Shown: one piece after another, positions 23,101 through 34,966 of the stretch
Numbering within the stretch: the stretch's first letter is position 1
Layout of the letters: every line of letters starts with the position of its first letter
Source: Brachypodium distachyon
Taxonomy: Eukaryota > Streptophyta > Magnoliopsida > Poales > Poaceae
Direction: 5' to 3'
Assembly: GCF_000005505.3 (NCBI RefSeq)
Contig: NC_016133.3
Span: forward strand, 9,982,001-10,046,000
Length of the DNA stretch: 64,000 nucleotides
Position numbers and translations under genes: made by a program
Notes under the pieces: model-generated
Told to the model about the DNA's origin: nothing
Seen by the model: only the letters and a program-made list of their open reading frames with translations
Database searches by the model: none

Positions 23101-24896
23101 TCCATTCCATCTATTTTTCAGGAAGTCCGATATACATGCTAATCACTGAACTGGTTGCATACTTAGCACAGACTCTCCAAGACTCGTTAATGGGTAAACT
23201 CAAATTAGCCTTCTGTTGCAGCCAGGCCCAAGGGAGCGTCAGGCTTGAGATAGTTAGGTAGCAATCACTGCCAGCATATGTTGGGAGTCTGTTCTAGTTT
23301 GTCTAGCTCATGCAGCCTAGGCAACTAATGACGTCATAAGTGATACAATTTTATCCAGAGCAGAGATGGGTTCTATAAAATATAGATTTTTTTTCTTTCT
23401 ATTCAACCAAACAAGAATGACCAAAAGCGTATGCTCCATATCCCTTCTTGTCCAGCAGCCACACTCCTGTGTGGACAGCTTTGCCACCACAGAGCCCAAG
23501 CGCAGGAGCTCAGCAGTCGGCATTCATCACCAGCTTACACGGTTATAACTTTCATTCTTCTGCATCTTCAAATTCAAGCCCTGACAATTGATCAACGCGG
23601 ACATAGGACTTGAATTCAGCTAGACTACCCGAACTAAGATATAAGATTTATCCTGACTCCAATGCATCAAGGAATCGGACTCTTACTCAGGTCCACTCGT
23701 GGGCAAGTCGGACTCCTTCATTATGCGTGCACCTCTGCCGGACAACATGAAAGTCGCATCTACATGTGCTCCTTGTATCTAGCGCTTCGTTTTGTTTTCC
23801 TCATCTCATGTCTGCTGCATATTCAAATATGCAGACCCAGATCGGCCCAGGAACGATAAGGCTACTATTCTTGGTGATACAATCCAGATGCTGAAAGATT
23901 TATCTTCTCAAGTAAACAAGCTTAAAGCTGAATACTCGTCGCTCTCTGAAGAAGAACGTGAGGTAACCTCAGAATAATTGTGTAAAAAAGCATGTCAGAG
24001 ACAAACGTTGAAACATCTTGCTCAGACTTTTTTCTGGTTTTTGTAGTTGACTCAAGAAAAGAATGAGCTTCGCGATGAGAAAGCTTCACTGAAGTCTGAT
24101 ATTGATAATTTGAACACTCAGTATCAGCAACGTATTAGAATGTTATACCCATGGACTGGAATGGAGCCTTCTGTGGTCATTGGACCACCTCCATCATATC
24201 CCTTTCCAGTCCCAGTTCCTATACCCACTGGCGCGGTGCCTATGCATCCACAGCTTCAGGCATACCCCTTCTTCCGAAACCAAACTTTAGGAACTGTCCC
24301 CAATCCATGTACTCCATACATGGCATACACTCAACCCTGTCATCCTGATCAACCATCTAACCAGTTTAGCACTCCAGTTCCCCGTTCAAGTAGTAACCAA
24401 TCTCACTCTCCTGCACAAGACCATAGAAGCAAGTCATGTACGCTGCAGCAAACAAGCTGTGGAAGGAGAAGTGATGATTTTGGTGATGTTGCAACTGACT
24501 TGGAATTAAAAACTCCTGGTTCCTCAGCGCCTTCACATTCAGAGATAGCTAAGAAGGTAAGGGTCAAATCTGTTACCCAGTATCCCTATAAGTGATCAGT
24601 GAATCTGCTGTAGCTGTTAATGTTATTACTTTGTTTAAACCTGGAGAAAAAAAGTGACAAAACACATTCTGTGTTACTGTCCTTTTTGTGTAAGATCAAT
24701 GGACAGTTTTTTTTAAAAAGGGTACTTATTATTATGACAGGATTCCTCTTCAGACTTGAAAAAGAAGAAGCAATGCATAAATCAAATTAATGGCAGCATT
24801 CTTACAGAAGGCAGCAGTTCAAGCAGATGCTCTTCCAGTGGCCCTCCAGATGTCTCTAATAGTGTTGGGGATGGTTCAGTTCCAGATGACCAATGA
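20131..24896 (+). CDS. bHLH transcription factor, bHLH121 (URI)-like
   Basis: Five exons: 20131-20207, 20733-20854, 23835-23962, 24047-24556 and 24741-24896, all GT-AG and in phase, giving 330 aa. The start sits in ACCATGG. Residues 40-54 are the basic region (RKVQKADRERMRRDK, with the E-box-contacting Glu but no His at the usual position), 55-66 helix 1, 67-75 the loop (DPDRPRNDK), then helix 2 (ATILGDTIQMLKDL) and a leucine-zipper-like coiled coil to about residue 140 with TQEKNELRDEKASLKSDI. The rest is Pro/Ser-rich and low complexity. The bHLH and zipper match subgroup IVb, Arabidopsis bHLH121/URI and its rice relatives OsbHLH061/062, nuclear factors that partner IVc bHLHs in iron-deficiency responses. 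That role is inferred from family. Only a single LEL is seen near the C-terminus, not a full LxLxL EAR motif. Intron 2 (3 kb) is enlarged by repeats. Confidence 0.92.
20855..23834 (+). other. Large intron 2 of the bHLH gene, repeat-bearing
   Basis: It separates the first half of the bHLH domain (basic region and helix 1) from the loop and helix 2. It contains a Stowaway right end at about 21837-21868 (GGATCGGAGGGAGTA), an Au-SINE-like stretch near 22886, and an open frame at 21408-21590 (KDLQKQYIDAFAGYQAKSTE) with protein-like composition that I cannot identify. No alternative exon is evident. Confidence 0.6.
22886..23060 (-). mobile_element. Au-SINE-like sequence
   Basis: The segment with CAACAACAACAG, then ATTAGTCCCAACTCCCAACC, AAGTTGGGGCAGGCTACAGA and a following GGCACATGGATTGCT block recalls the reverse complement of the plant Au SINE (CTTTAGTCCCAAACAAGTTG GGGTAGGCTA in the consensus as I remember it). 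It is diverged and its ends are uncertain. Confidence 0.45.
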
Positions 24897-25590
24897 TTGA
24901 CAGTATTCACATAGGCAAGTTTAGATGAAGTGTATGTTATCTTTTTACTCCGCTTGATGTGTGATGTAATCTGTTTGCATTGCAATTTTATCTACATGAA
25001 ACAAAAAGAGAGGCCTAGAGACATAGAACTGTTCAGAGAAAAGCCAAATCATAATGGTTGCAGATGGACCAAAGCATTCCATGGCTGTTTGGAATACTCC
25101 AAGATCAGATGCCAATGTCCTGCAATTTGTGAAATAGATACCTGTGACCATATTGGTTAACATCAGTCTCGTACAATTGTATAGTTCTTAGTGGAATAAC
25201 ATTTACGTGAATATCTATGACAAATAGCCCATGATTAACCATATTACTTTTCATGGTTAAATAGTCATTGATGTTCTTCAGCATCAGCTGTACATGATTT
25301 CCTAGGAGGCAAATAAGTCATGATTAAAGCAGTTGCACAAGCACTGCCAACGTATGTATGGGGTCCCCATATGTATTGGGTGTGATTAAAGCAGTCGCGC
25401 AAGTGCCAACATTTTTTCGAAAAGCACTGCCAACATATGTAATGGGTGTTTTTAAACTAGAGCAAGGCCGCCGCAAAACTCATCGGGTGGCCATGAGGAT
25501 TTTTAACCGGAAGCTTCTCACCTGGCAAGCATGGCTCTCCTGAACATTCTCCAATCAATAAACGTACAATGCATTCGGAAGATTAAACCC
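24897..25590. other. 3' flank of the bHLH gene
   Basis: About 700 bp of AT-rich DNA that should hold the 3' UTR and downstream spacer. A short direct repeat occurs at 25329-25440 (GATTAAAGCAGT and GCACTGCCAACATATGTA each appear twice). No gene is seen. Confidence 0.45.
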
Positions 25591-25878
25591 TCTAAGGCCT
25601 TGTTGGCACTGCATTTTTTAGTCACTAGTGGATTGATGTTTGGAGGGTTTGAGTGTTCACCCAATAATCTAAAAAAAAACCTTTCACTCAAAAACACTAG
25701 TATGAGAAGTGTCTTTAATTGATACATAAACGAGGTGTCTTGTGGAGGAAATTTATGGATTATCCCCTACAATGCATGCCTAGCAAACGACACATTGGGA
25801 TTTTTAGTGTCCTTAAATTTGGAGGGGATAATACTTTAAAAATAATAGAAAAATACTGGTGCCAAACAAGGCTTTAGA
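25591..25878. mobile_element. MITE with AAGGCCTTGTTTGGCAC-type ends
   Basis: Left end TCTAAGGCCTTGTTGGCACT and inverted right end TCTAAAGCCTTGTTTGGCAC bound 288 bp of AT-rich DNA. No unambiguous TSD outside the palindrome was found, so the superfamily (hAT or Mutator) is open. Confidence 0.55.
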
Positions 25879-25884
25879 GAAACG

Positions 25885-26305
25885 ATAATGACTTCCTGAC
25901 CTGGTTTCCAAACAAAAAGGAAATGTTCTCAGTATGACCTATTACTACCCGGGGCTAAATGAAATCGTGGGAGTACATAACGCGGGAGCGACGAGTACTC
26001 GTCAGGACGGATCTAGTGCTAAATGGGTCGCTCTTTGGCAAGGGCTAAGAAATAAAAAATAGGGTCTTCACCTAGAAACTGACCCTCCAAAGAGAAATGA
26101 GAACGACTTCCTCGCTTTCCGGATAAAATAAGGGGGATGTTCTCGGTAGATCGACTTACTACCTGTGGGGCTAAATGAAATAGTGGGAATACAAAAAACG
26201 GGAGCAACAAGTTCTCATCAAAAAGGGCCTAGCGCTAAATGGGCTGCTCTTTGGCAAGGCGTAATACCATAAAATGGAAATAGTGTCTACACCTCAAAAC
26301 TGGCT
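25885..26305 (+). repeat. Diverged tandem duplication, period about 216 bp
   Basis: Two head-to-tail copies share, in order, AACGA..ATGACTTCCT, GGAAATGTTCTC/GGGGATGTTCTC, GGGGCTAAATGAAAT, GGGAGYRACRAGT, CTAAATGGG, CTCTTTGGCAAGG and CACCT(A/C)(G/A)AAACTG. The marker CTCTTTGGCA is at 26031 and 26247. Neither copy has an open frame of note. Confidence 0.8.
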
Positions 26306-28709
26306 CGAAACGCTTTGGTGACCAGGTGAACATGAGGCGACAAAAGATGGAATGAATAAGCACATGCAATGTAAGAGGATGAAGACACTTTCCATGCCAT
26401 GATGTGATGTCCCCGTGGTCCGGGGGACCAGGGTTCTACTCCCTCGTCCCAAAATAACTGACTCCGTCTCAAAATAAGTGAGTAGATGCTATGCACATTT
26501 GTTACGACACCATTGTGAACACTAGACCCGAGTCGGGACACATTCGGTATCCCTTTGAAGCAGAATGAATCTTGCGTCATCCATTTGACCAACAAATATG
26601 TATTGTATTGTACAAAAGTATATATCATTGAATATTTATTATTTAGTTGGTCAAATTGATGATTTAGGAATATGCTCGGCTTGGTAAACTTAAAAGGATA
26701 TATCATTATTTTATTATGATGTTAAAAGACTATTTGTGATAGCTTTTGTGGACCTCATCGCACGACGAGCATTCCATGATTTCAAACCTTTATCTGTATT
26801 GATAAATAAATAAACAATCAATTTGTCCTAGTAGGGAAAAAAACGAAATACTCTGCTAAGAAATCTGTATTTGATCTTAGAACTGGAATATAATATAATA
26901 TTGAAAGATCGAGTACGTCACAGAGGGGGGTGGATGTGACCAATTTTAAGTTTTCTTCAAAAATGAAGACTGAAGATTGAATACAGTCACAGTACTTCAA
27001 CAACAGAGATTTAACTTAGCAAGTTTTAGAGTTCGCAGCGGAATAAAGAAAAATGAACAAGTTTAGCAGTAACAGAAGAAGCAAGAATAGCAAGAACATA
27101 TGTACTTCAACAAAGCAAGAAATACAGGAGTGAGGAACGATATCACCAGAACACGAAGACACAGGGATTTGTTTCCGAAGTTTAGATTGTTCGCACAATC
27201 CTACGTCTCTGTTGAGGGGGCTGAGTCACACAAGACTCGCGGACACACAAGTCCACCCAATCTCCTAAGCTAAGACCGAAGTCTCGCCCAGTCACTCGTG
27301 GTAGATCTTGAGGTGATTTCCGACCTTCACAGACTGGTTGATGACGAATCACAATCTTCAATTGCTCTTCAACCCTGATTCCTAGCCGTCTAGGTGATGC
27401 CAATCACCAAGAGTAACAAGCTTCAAGTGCTCAACTAGAGAGGGGATCTCATTCTTCACGCTCAGTTCAGTTCTAAGGGTTTTATCAGGTGTTCTTCAAA
27501 ACAACTCATTTGGGATCACCAGCGAATTCCTTCGGGGTGGGTCGTCTTATATAGCCTTGGCCACGGCTGATCTAGCCGTTGTGACTCGTTGGATAAAGTG
27601 AACTTTGAGCCTCCAGCTCACACTTTATCACTGTCTCACAGCGGTTAGATTAGGTGGTCAAGCACGAAAGCGACAGATTTTCAAACACATTTGAACTCAG
27701 AGTGAAGACTTCACGCGGAAGTTTCTGTGAAGCCTGAAATGCTTCATTCTTCACTCCGACGAAAAACACTCACATAGAAAATGGTTTTCGCCTAAGCTGA
27801 ACATGAAGAATAAGGTTTCACCTAACTAGCTCCACACTTCAAACCCCCCTTAATAGTACGGCATTTCTATACTCAAGTGAAAGAAAAAACTACAAAAAGA
27901 CCTATGAAGAATGCTATGCTTCACGTTCTTCGCTGAGGTCTTTATACTTCACACCAGTACCAATATTTCAATTTTTAGGAGTCATCGATACTGGTTAAAC
28001 CAACTCTTCTAAAGAACTAAAACCTGAAACACTTTGTGTAACTCATTAGTTTCTCAACCATGTTGTCATCATTCATTAAAAAACATACAGAGACAAGATT
28101 TTACTTTCAAGTATAATTACTACTGTCATACCTTTCCCTAATACTCTGCTAAGGGCACCCCGTTCATTTATCATCAGACAAATGAAACAACTGTTCCGTC
28201 CATCAGCGTTTCAAGCGCAACTGAAACTTCAGGCCTAAAGGCCCCAAAATACTACCAGCGGCTACTGAACCTATTACATCCACGAATCATACCGATCAAC
28301 AGACAGTGCAAGCCATCGCGGGGAGTACTGACGACAAAATATCTAGTGATACGCAGAGCTCAAATTTCTTGCAGCGCTCGATCAGGCTTCCTCGAGGGGG
28401 ATATCAAACAGAGAGAGGGCTTGCAGGCCTTGACAGGCGCACCTTGTGAGCATAGAGACCGTCTTCCTCCGCTTCAGCGTCATTGCACTCTTGGGATCTC
28501 CATTGACTTGGCCTCCAGCTGGTAGCGTACACTCCGACGTTGGAAGATTTCCTAACACCTTCTAGGACTTGAGGTGTCGAAGGAGCTTTCGCCAAATGAC
28601 ATGCATACCATACCATGCATACCATACCAAGACATTGAACGAAACAACATGTTATTACGAAATTTCCACAAAGTCCATGAGAAAGTAGCAGTTAACATAT
28701 TCAGAACTA
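26306..28709 (-). other. Spacer with a minus-oriented LTR-like segment
   Basis: Within it, about 27010-27900 looks like an LTR-retrotransposon terminal region read on the minus strand: a CTATATAAG box at 27546-27554 is followed, leftward, by a long leader-like stretch ending near TTCCGCTGCGAACTCTAAAA, which resembles ends of Triticeae Copia LTRs. No TSD or coding domain was found. Near 26440-26500 there is a decayed Stowaway end (CTCCCTCGTCCCAAAATAA). The rest shows no gene. Confidence 0.4.
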
Positions 28710-28822
28710 CTCGCTTTGATTCTAAATTCTTGACTCAAATTTACCCAAATATGAATGTATGTATTCTTAAAAAGCGTTTAAATACATGTAATATTTCGAC
28801 AACAATTTAGAATCGGAGGGAG
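28710..28822. mobile_element. Stowaway-type MITE
   Basis: A 113-bp element flanked by TA (28708-28709 and 28823-28824). The left end is CTCGCTTTGATTCTAAATT and the right end AATTTAGAATCGGAGGGAG. The interior holds AAATACATGTAATATTTCGA, as in the partial copies at 13725 and 21840. Confidence 0.8.
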
Positions 28823-28824
28823 TA

Positions 28825-30472
28825 CATTATAATGTGTCTATTTCCTTGTTTATATGTAACGGAAAGACCATATTGACCCACATGAAGTATGTCTTGAACC
28901 TTTTCAATTTTATCCGAGAGAAGCGAGAAAAAAACACATGAAGTAGAATCTGTCGGATGTAAAAACATGTCTTTTTTCATTCCCACCACATATTTAATCA
29001 TGGACCGAACAATGTTCCAGCCGGAGCATGCAGCAGAATTAAGAGCGCCCTTGTATGCAAGTAAAACAAAATTATGATGCATGCTTATGTCATCCAAGAT
29101 TCATTCCTAATCCAAACATTCAAAATGTTTGGAGGGCCAAATTTATTCCAAAAATTACGAAATTTTGAGTGTAGGCTAGAAATATTTTTATTTCCCTCCT
29201 ATAAAACATTAAGCTCATTTTGAGCAATTTTGAAATCTTTAAAAATATTTGAATGTGAGTAGGTGTTTAAATCCAAAAAAGTTAAAATGTATTCCATCGG
29301 TGATCCTGCCCTCCATCAATCACCCTATCGATATGTATCAGACTTGTCCGTATTTAGAATCTAACTAAATCATTTTTAGAATAGAGAGAGACACATTGAA
29401 GACTATGATTGATATTTTGGACTAATTTACTCTCAGCTAGAGGTTTCGGATTACTTATTATTTGTATTGTCAACTAGAGGCTGCGGGCAACAGTTTTATA
29501 TGGGGACTCCAAATGCATGTATCTTGTTTGCCATTAATGTCTAATGCCACATCAAATATGTACACGAGCGTCGTTAGGAATTATGCAAATCTCAGATTCC
29601 ACTGATTTATTTTTTCCGGTGATAATTTTGCACTTGACAATAAACAAAGCGTTATTATTTTCTCAAAAAAGTTGCTAAACATGTGATTTGTACCAAGTTA
29701 CAGCAAAAACAAATTAACTATGCAAAACCAGGACTTCATCATCATCATCGACAGGCAGGGCCACTTAAGACTTCTCAGCATCAGCCATGGACCCATTAGT
29801 CATCCTAAATGCAGATTGTCAAACAGTCATGTTGTCTAACTATACCCGCTTATCTATCTTACCAGCACTATCAATAAGCTGCGACCAAAGAGAGGCCTGA
29901 GTGGCTGAGTCACAGGGAAGAAAAAACCTACTACGGCGAGAAAAATGAGCTAGCAAGAAACCCATGACGGCAGACCCTAGCCAGTAGCAACATGCTTGTT
30001 GCCTAGGCCAAGGGAGTCGGTAATCTCTGTGGCTGCCTCAAACATAAAGGTAACTTCGGCCGCTCTCCCATCACCGTTCATTTCAGATTCCACTAGTAGT
30101 ACCAATTTCCCGTCACCATAAAGGTGAGAGCTTCCTCAAACATAAATAAGCTGCAATCGCCGATGCTAATCTCTGTGGCTGCCGCACAATGGTAGTCTTT
30201 TTTTGCTTCATGCATGTCCTATCCGGTGAAATAGAAAGCATCTGACAAACAAGTTCCTTGCTACGAGAAAATATGCTTTAGAAATTGTCAACCTAAAGAG
30301 TACAGCCGGTCGATGGCAATATATATGAATGAAACATGGTCAAAACATGAGCACCCTCAATCTGTCAGTAATCTATATCTGTATAATTCTGCAGATAAAA
30401 CACCACCGAAGAGTCCTCCAAAATGTGCTATAACTTATGAAATTTAAAAGATGGATTCCATTTTAAGCATCG
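28825..30472. other. Spacer upstream of the SEC62 3' end
   Basis: 1.6 kb of AT-rich DNA; no gene is supported. The last 100-200 bp before 30473 should be the SEC62 3' UTR (minus strand). Confidence 0.5.
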
Positions 30473-33400
30473 CTAGATTTTACTCATGTCATCAGCATGC
30501 TCATCACTATCTTGGCTTTCATAACTATCTTGGGTTTCATATGCATCCACATCTGCGCTTGCATCCATAGTTTTCCCTTCGGTAGTGGGAGGGGCATAGC
30601 TGGTATAATTGCTAGTTTCTGTCGCATTATCCTCGTTGTGTTTGTCCATCATCCCAGACAAAGCTAGCTTTGGAGACCACTCAAGAACATCATCAATTAT
30701 ATTAGAAACCTTCTTTTGGTACCTGATGGCAGGAAAATGAAAGGTTACTGAACTGACATAAAACATGCAACTGTATTCGATGACATTCATTACCGCAGGT
30801 CCAGTCCCACCCTGACAGATATACTGAGAAATGTAGTCGCGCAAGACGTATTACCCCTTGACTATTCGACAGATTCACTAACCCCAACCCTTCCCTTGAG
30901 AAGCAACCATTTGCATCAATGAGATCATTCAAGTGTAGTTTTCTCATTGGACAGGGAATTTACAGTTTTTGCACACATCTTGTAAGCACATATTAAATTG
31001 GCAGACTACAGTTCTATTATTTGGTAGATACACACATTAGATGGAGAAACCAGCTAACAAATATTTACTGCCCATCTTAAAGCTAGGACGGCGTTAGTTT
31101 CCTAGTAAAACTAATTAAGCCAGACACCAGAGGTCCTTGTTTAAATAGTACCATGCAGATCCAAATGTTGGTTGTTCTGATTTGAAAATCAATTGTGTGC
31201 TATTATAATTAGAAATTCATATAAGCTATCTTGAAAAGTAAACTGCATATTGCCAAAACAAGTGGCAGGTGGGTAGGTCCTGGAATAGTTCCCTATTTCC
31301 CTAACTGCAGATGAGTCGTGATATAGGATAATGCATATTGTATGGTAGAAAAGAAATTACCTCGCTCTAGCTGCTTCATCTGGAGCATGGTGTCTAAGCA
31401 GCAATATCACCAATACAGCAACAGTAGCATAGAAAAGTCTTGACGTCCACTTTGGTCGCTCTCCCTCATCCTTCTCAGGCCAAAAACGAATGAGTTCTCT
31501 AAATGTGGTCTCTTCTGCATTTATGTTGGGGAAGAACCACACGCGTTTCCCAAGAAGAACCCATAGAACACCGAAGATAGCAGCCCTTACTGCGATTCCA
31601 TTGACAATATAAGAAAATGAGGTTGTAAAAGCCAAAATGATCATGTTGCCAAGTAAGAGCATTTGACGAATGAATGCAAGTTTTACGTGAGAAAATCATG
31701 CCACATAAAACACAGTGACAATAAAAGACAGCATAGACATACAGTGTCCTAGTTCCTAACTCTCTACGTTCGCACCAAGTACAAAATCAACATATTGCAT
31801 CTGAAGAATCAAATATGAAGACTTTCTAACTTTATTGTGTAAATACAAAAGAACGTATCTACTAGGATTCTAAACAAATAGAAACGTGCAAAAGGTATCC
31901 AAAGGAACCTAAGTACTAGCCAGGTTGGCCTAGCGCTTGGTCTGTATTCTAAAGGAACCTAGGTACTATTCAGGTTGGGGTAGTGCTTAGTCAGGGCTAG
32001 GCAGACACCTAAGGTGAGCTAACTCAGCTAGACAGAAGCCTTTTACAACAGTGCCTGTCAGGTGCCAGATACTAGATTTTCAGGGGATCTGGGGATTACC
32101 AGAATTACACAGTGGACGTGAGATGCTGCTGAGGTATGCTAAGATATATGCTGGCACAAGAGGTTAAATGTCAACTTTCACATTGTTTCCTTAAGGAAGG
32201 GCATTACCCTTAAGGCGTGTTTGGGTGGTGGAAATTTACGACACTATTTCCATTCTCCAAATTAGATGAAAGGAACAACATAGCCAGATTAAACTATGTC
32301 AGGCTATAGCTTTGCTGTGACTATCTCGGTTATATCCACATTATATGGTGAGATTAGTCAACAGATATCGACTTTTAGTTGCAAATCCTTATTCTGTATG
32401 CAATTGAATTTGTACAGAACATTTAAAGACTAGAATTCCCCAGCCTATTAGAATTATCATGATGATAACCTTTCGAGATAGTTTGGAGTTGGAGCACAAA
32501 ATTCCATTCCCGAACTACCTATTAGTTGGCATGCCCACTAATCAGCAAACGAGGGACTTGATAGCCCTTTTGCTGTTACCATCTCATTTCATATTTCCAC
32601 CTAACAATTCCGACGAACATAATACCTATTGGTTAGGTACTTTTTTGCTAAAAACTGGTTCGCAATTTTTCGTTAACTTGAATTCAAGGATTAGGAGAAA
32701 TGTTGACCATCCTATCCTACAATTGCTAGGAACTGAAACATATGTGATAGGAGAACAGTTCAGCTAAAATTCCTTTTTTTTCTTTTCTTCCACACAGCAC
32801 AATGATGTCATCTTGAAGGCGGGTATCATTTGAGATTCCAAGTTTAGCAATAGCTGCAATATACAGGCTAGACCTGACTTCTATAAGTGTTTAGAAGTTT
32901 GCACTTCAATATCATTCATGTGAATGGAATTGCAGAAGTATATACCTGCTGAAAGGAACTTCTAGTTCTACTCGATAGTGCCACAATCGACACACTTGCA
33001 TCTTCACAAGAAGAATGTGCAATTTCAATGCATAACTAGTAATACATGCAACTCAGTCTGTAAGGGTTAACTACCACTGAACAGAGACGGAAGTATTGGA
33101 CGCCTAAGAACAAAAGGGGAAATGGAATCTTACATAAAAGCAGTGATACGATGAACAGTAAAGCTCCAGCACATGAGTACAGTACCACAATCTTGCATTG
33201 GTATGGATAAACTGGAAATAAGCAGACTGCCAATGCAAAGAGAGGCCAAACAAATGAAAGAATTGTTTGCCACAAGGTCCGTCTTTTGAGAAACATCCAA
33301 GCATAAAAACCATCATTTTCAGTGAATTCTTGATCCTGCAAGTACAAAAAAAGCTTAGTTCCATAGAAGAACAAATCAACAAACGCACCAAAGAGAATGA

Positions 33401-34966
33401 TATCCTGAAAACAACACAATCTATAGTATCCATTTATTAGACCGTGACACAAAAGTGAAATGCATTTGGTACACAAATAGCTAAAATATACAAGGTACAG
33501 AAAACAGTTCAGAAGGGAAGCAATGCAGCAAATCTACTGGCTAACAGTTGTGTTGTTTCACCTCATGGGCTAATAAATCATTATCCGAAAGTAATTGTGT
33601 CAGTTGGAATAGACAAGGTAATCAACCTCAAACTCATCAAACATTCGCTTGGCATCAAGAAAATGATGATAAAAATGTGAGTTGGCAAATAAAATATTGT
33701 TTATTATGAATAAGGGTTCGACAAACTTCAGTAGTAGGTCACTTCAAAAGGCAAATCTACAAGCTATATCATACAGAAGGCAACAGCTGTCACTTATCAG
33801 AATCATTATAACAGACAAAATCAATAGTTCATACGGTATTATGCAATGCACTTCCTAAGAAACACGACTTACAGGATGTATCTCCAAGTGTGCAGGCCAT
33901 GATGATAATTTTTTCTTTCCTGGCCTCACCGTCTTCCAAACTCTGTCACACCTTATTACAAGGTTCTTGCTCAGCAAAATGTTAACAATGTCTTCCGCTT
34001 CAACATCATTATCTAGCCCTAAAATTTCCGTAACTTCTGGATGATTCTTGATGAAGGTAGTGAAATCTTTTCCACGAAAATACTCAACACGAGTTTCTTG
34101 CATGATTGCCCATCTTGATTCCAGTTGCTTATTATCCCTAACCTTCTCAGCAAACAATTGAAAAACGTCTTTCTTTGGAGCCAGCTTCTCCTGCAAGATA
34201 CAGCAGCACATTATTTCATTACTAGGCACTGCTATCCATTAGGGAAGAGAATATGTAAAATGAGTAATAATCTTAGATAATCTTCTAGTGTTAGAGAATG
34301 CTCATATCATCAAAGCGCACTAATATCAAATAATTTAGTGTGTTCTCAAGTTAAAGAAAATAAAGGTTAGAAAAAACCTTTCCAGTTACCAAAATGCTAT
34401 CCTATAAGACTATCCACTCATGGAAGATCCATAAGTAGTGACTTTGTCAAGAAATTGCAAGTCACAGTGAATAAGTAAGGTGGAGGCCACAAGCATGACC
34501 ACGCCCTAGCAGTTGGCACACCGAATGTCGACAGCAAGTCACAAAAAGGCCTCCCGAAACCTACAATTTGTGCAGGTCTTCATGCCAAGGAGATGAAATC
34601 TTTAAGCCACCAAGGCATCCACAGAACGCAACTAGACGAACACGCGCCTCTCCAGATCTACTATAATTTGGGAGAACTACGTAAGTTGTCGAATTTCGAA
34701 CACACAACCATACCTTTCTTACCAGTATTTTGCTAAATCACAACGCGCTTTCGAGCCAACAGTATAAAATCAATCTAAGCCCCCAGAAACACCAAAATGC
34801 ATATCAAACTAGCATCTAAACCAAATCAACCCACGTACAGCGCACGGAGCCAAGCAATCGAACTGACCTGAGGACCGCCGCGGCAGGAACGGGAGGCGGG
34901 GACCTTCTTCCCCTTTTCCTTATCCGCCCCCTTCGCGGCCGTCGCCTTGGCTCCCTTACCTGCCAT
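30473..34966 (-). CDS. SEC62: Translocation protein SEC62, ER membrane
   Basis: Five exons on the minus strand: 34868-34966, 33873-34190, 33134-33335, 31361-31589 and 30473-30722, all with GT-AG junctions and matching phases, giving 365 aa, the usual plant length. Residues 1-33 are Lys-rich (MAGKGAKATAAKGADKEKGK). The conserved cytosolic domain follows, with KKDVFQLFAEKVRDNKQLES, RVEYFRGKDF and RPGKKKLSSWPAHLEIHPDQ. Two TM helices lie around WQTILSFVWPLFALAVCLFP and IVVLYSCAGALLFIVSLLLL, then the signature VLWVLLGKRVWFFPN. A third hydrophobic helix (LFYATVAVLVILLLRHH) is a plant feature known for Arabidopsis Sec62. The C-terminal tail is acidic (QDSYESQDSDEHADD). SEC62 works with SEC61/SEC63 in post-translational import into the ER and has been linked to ER-phagy. 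The sequence shows no defect. Confidence 0.96.

Noticed and set aside
28807..29097. 96-codon minus-strand frame
   Set aside because: Starts at a MITE edge, no domain, AT-rich; chance frame most likely.
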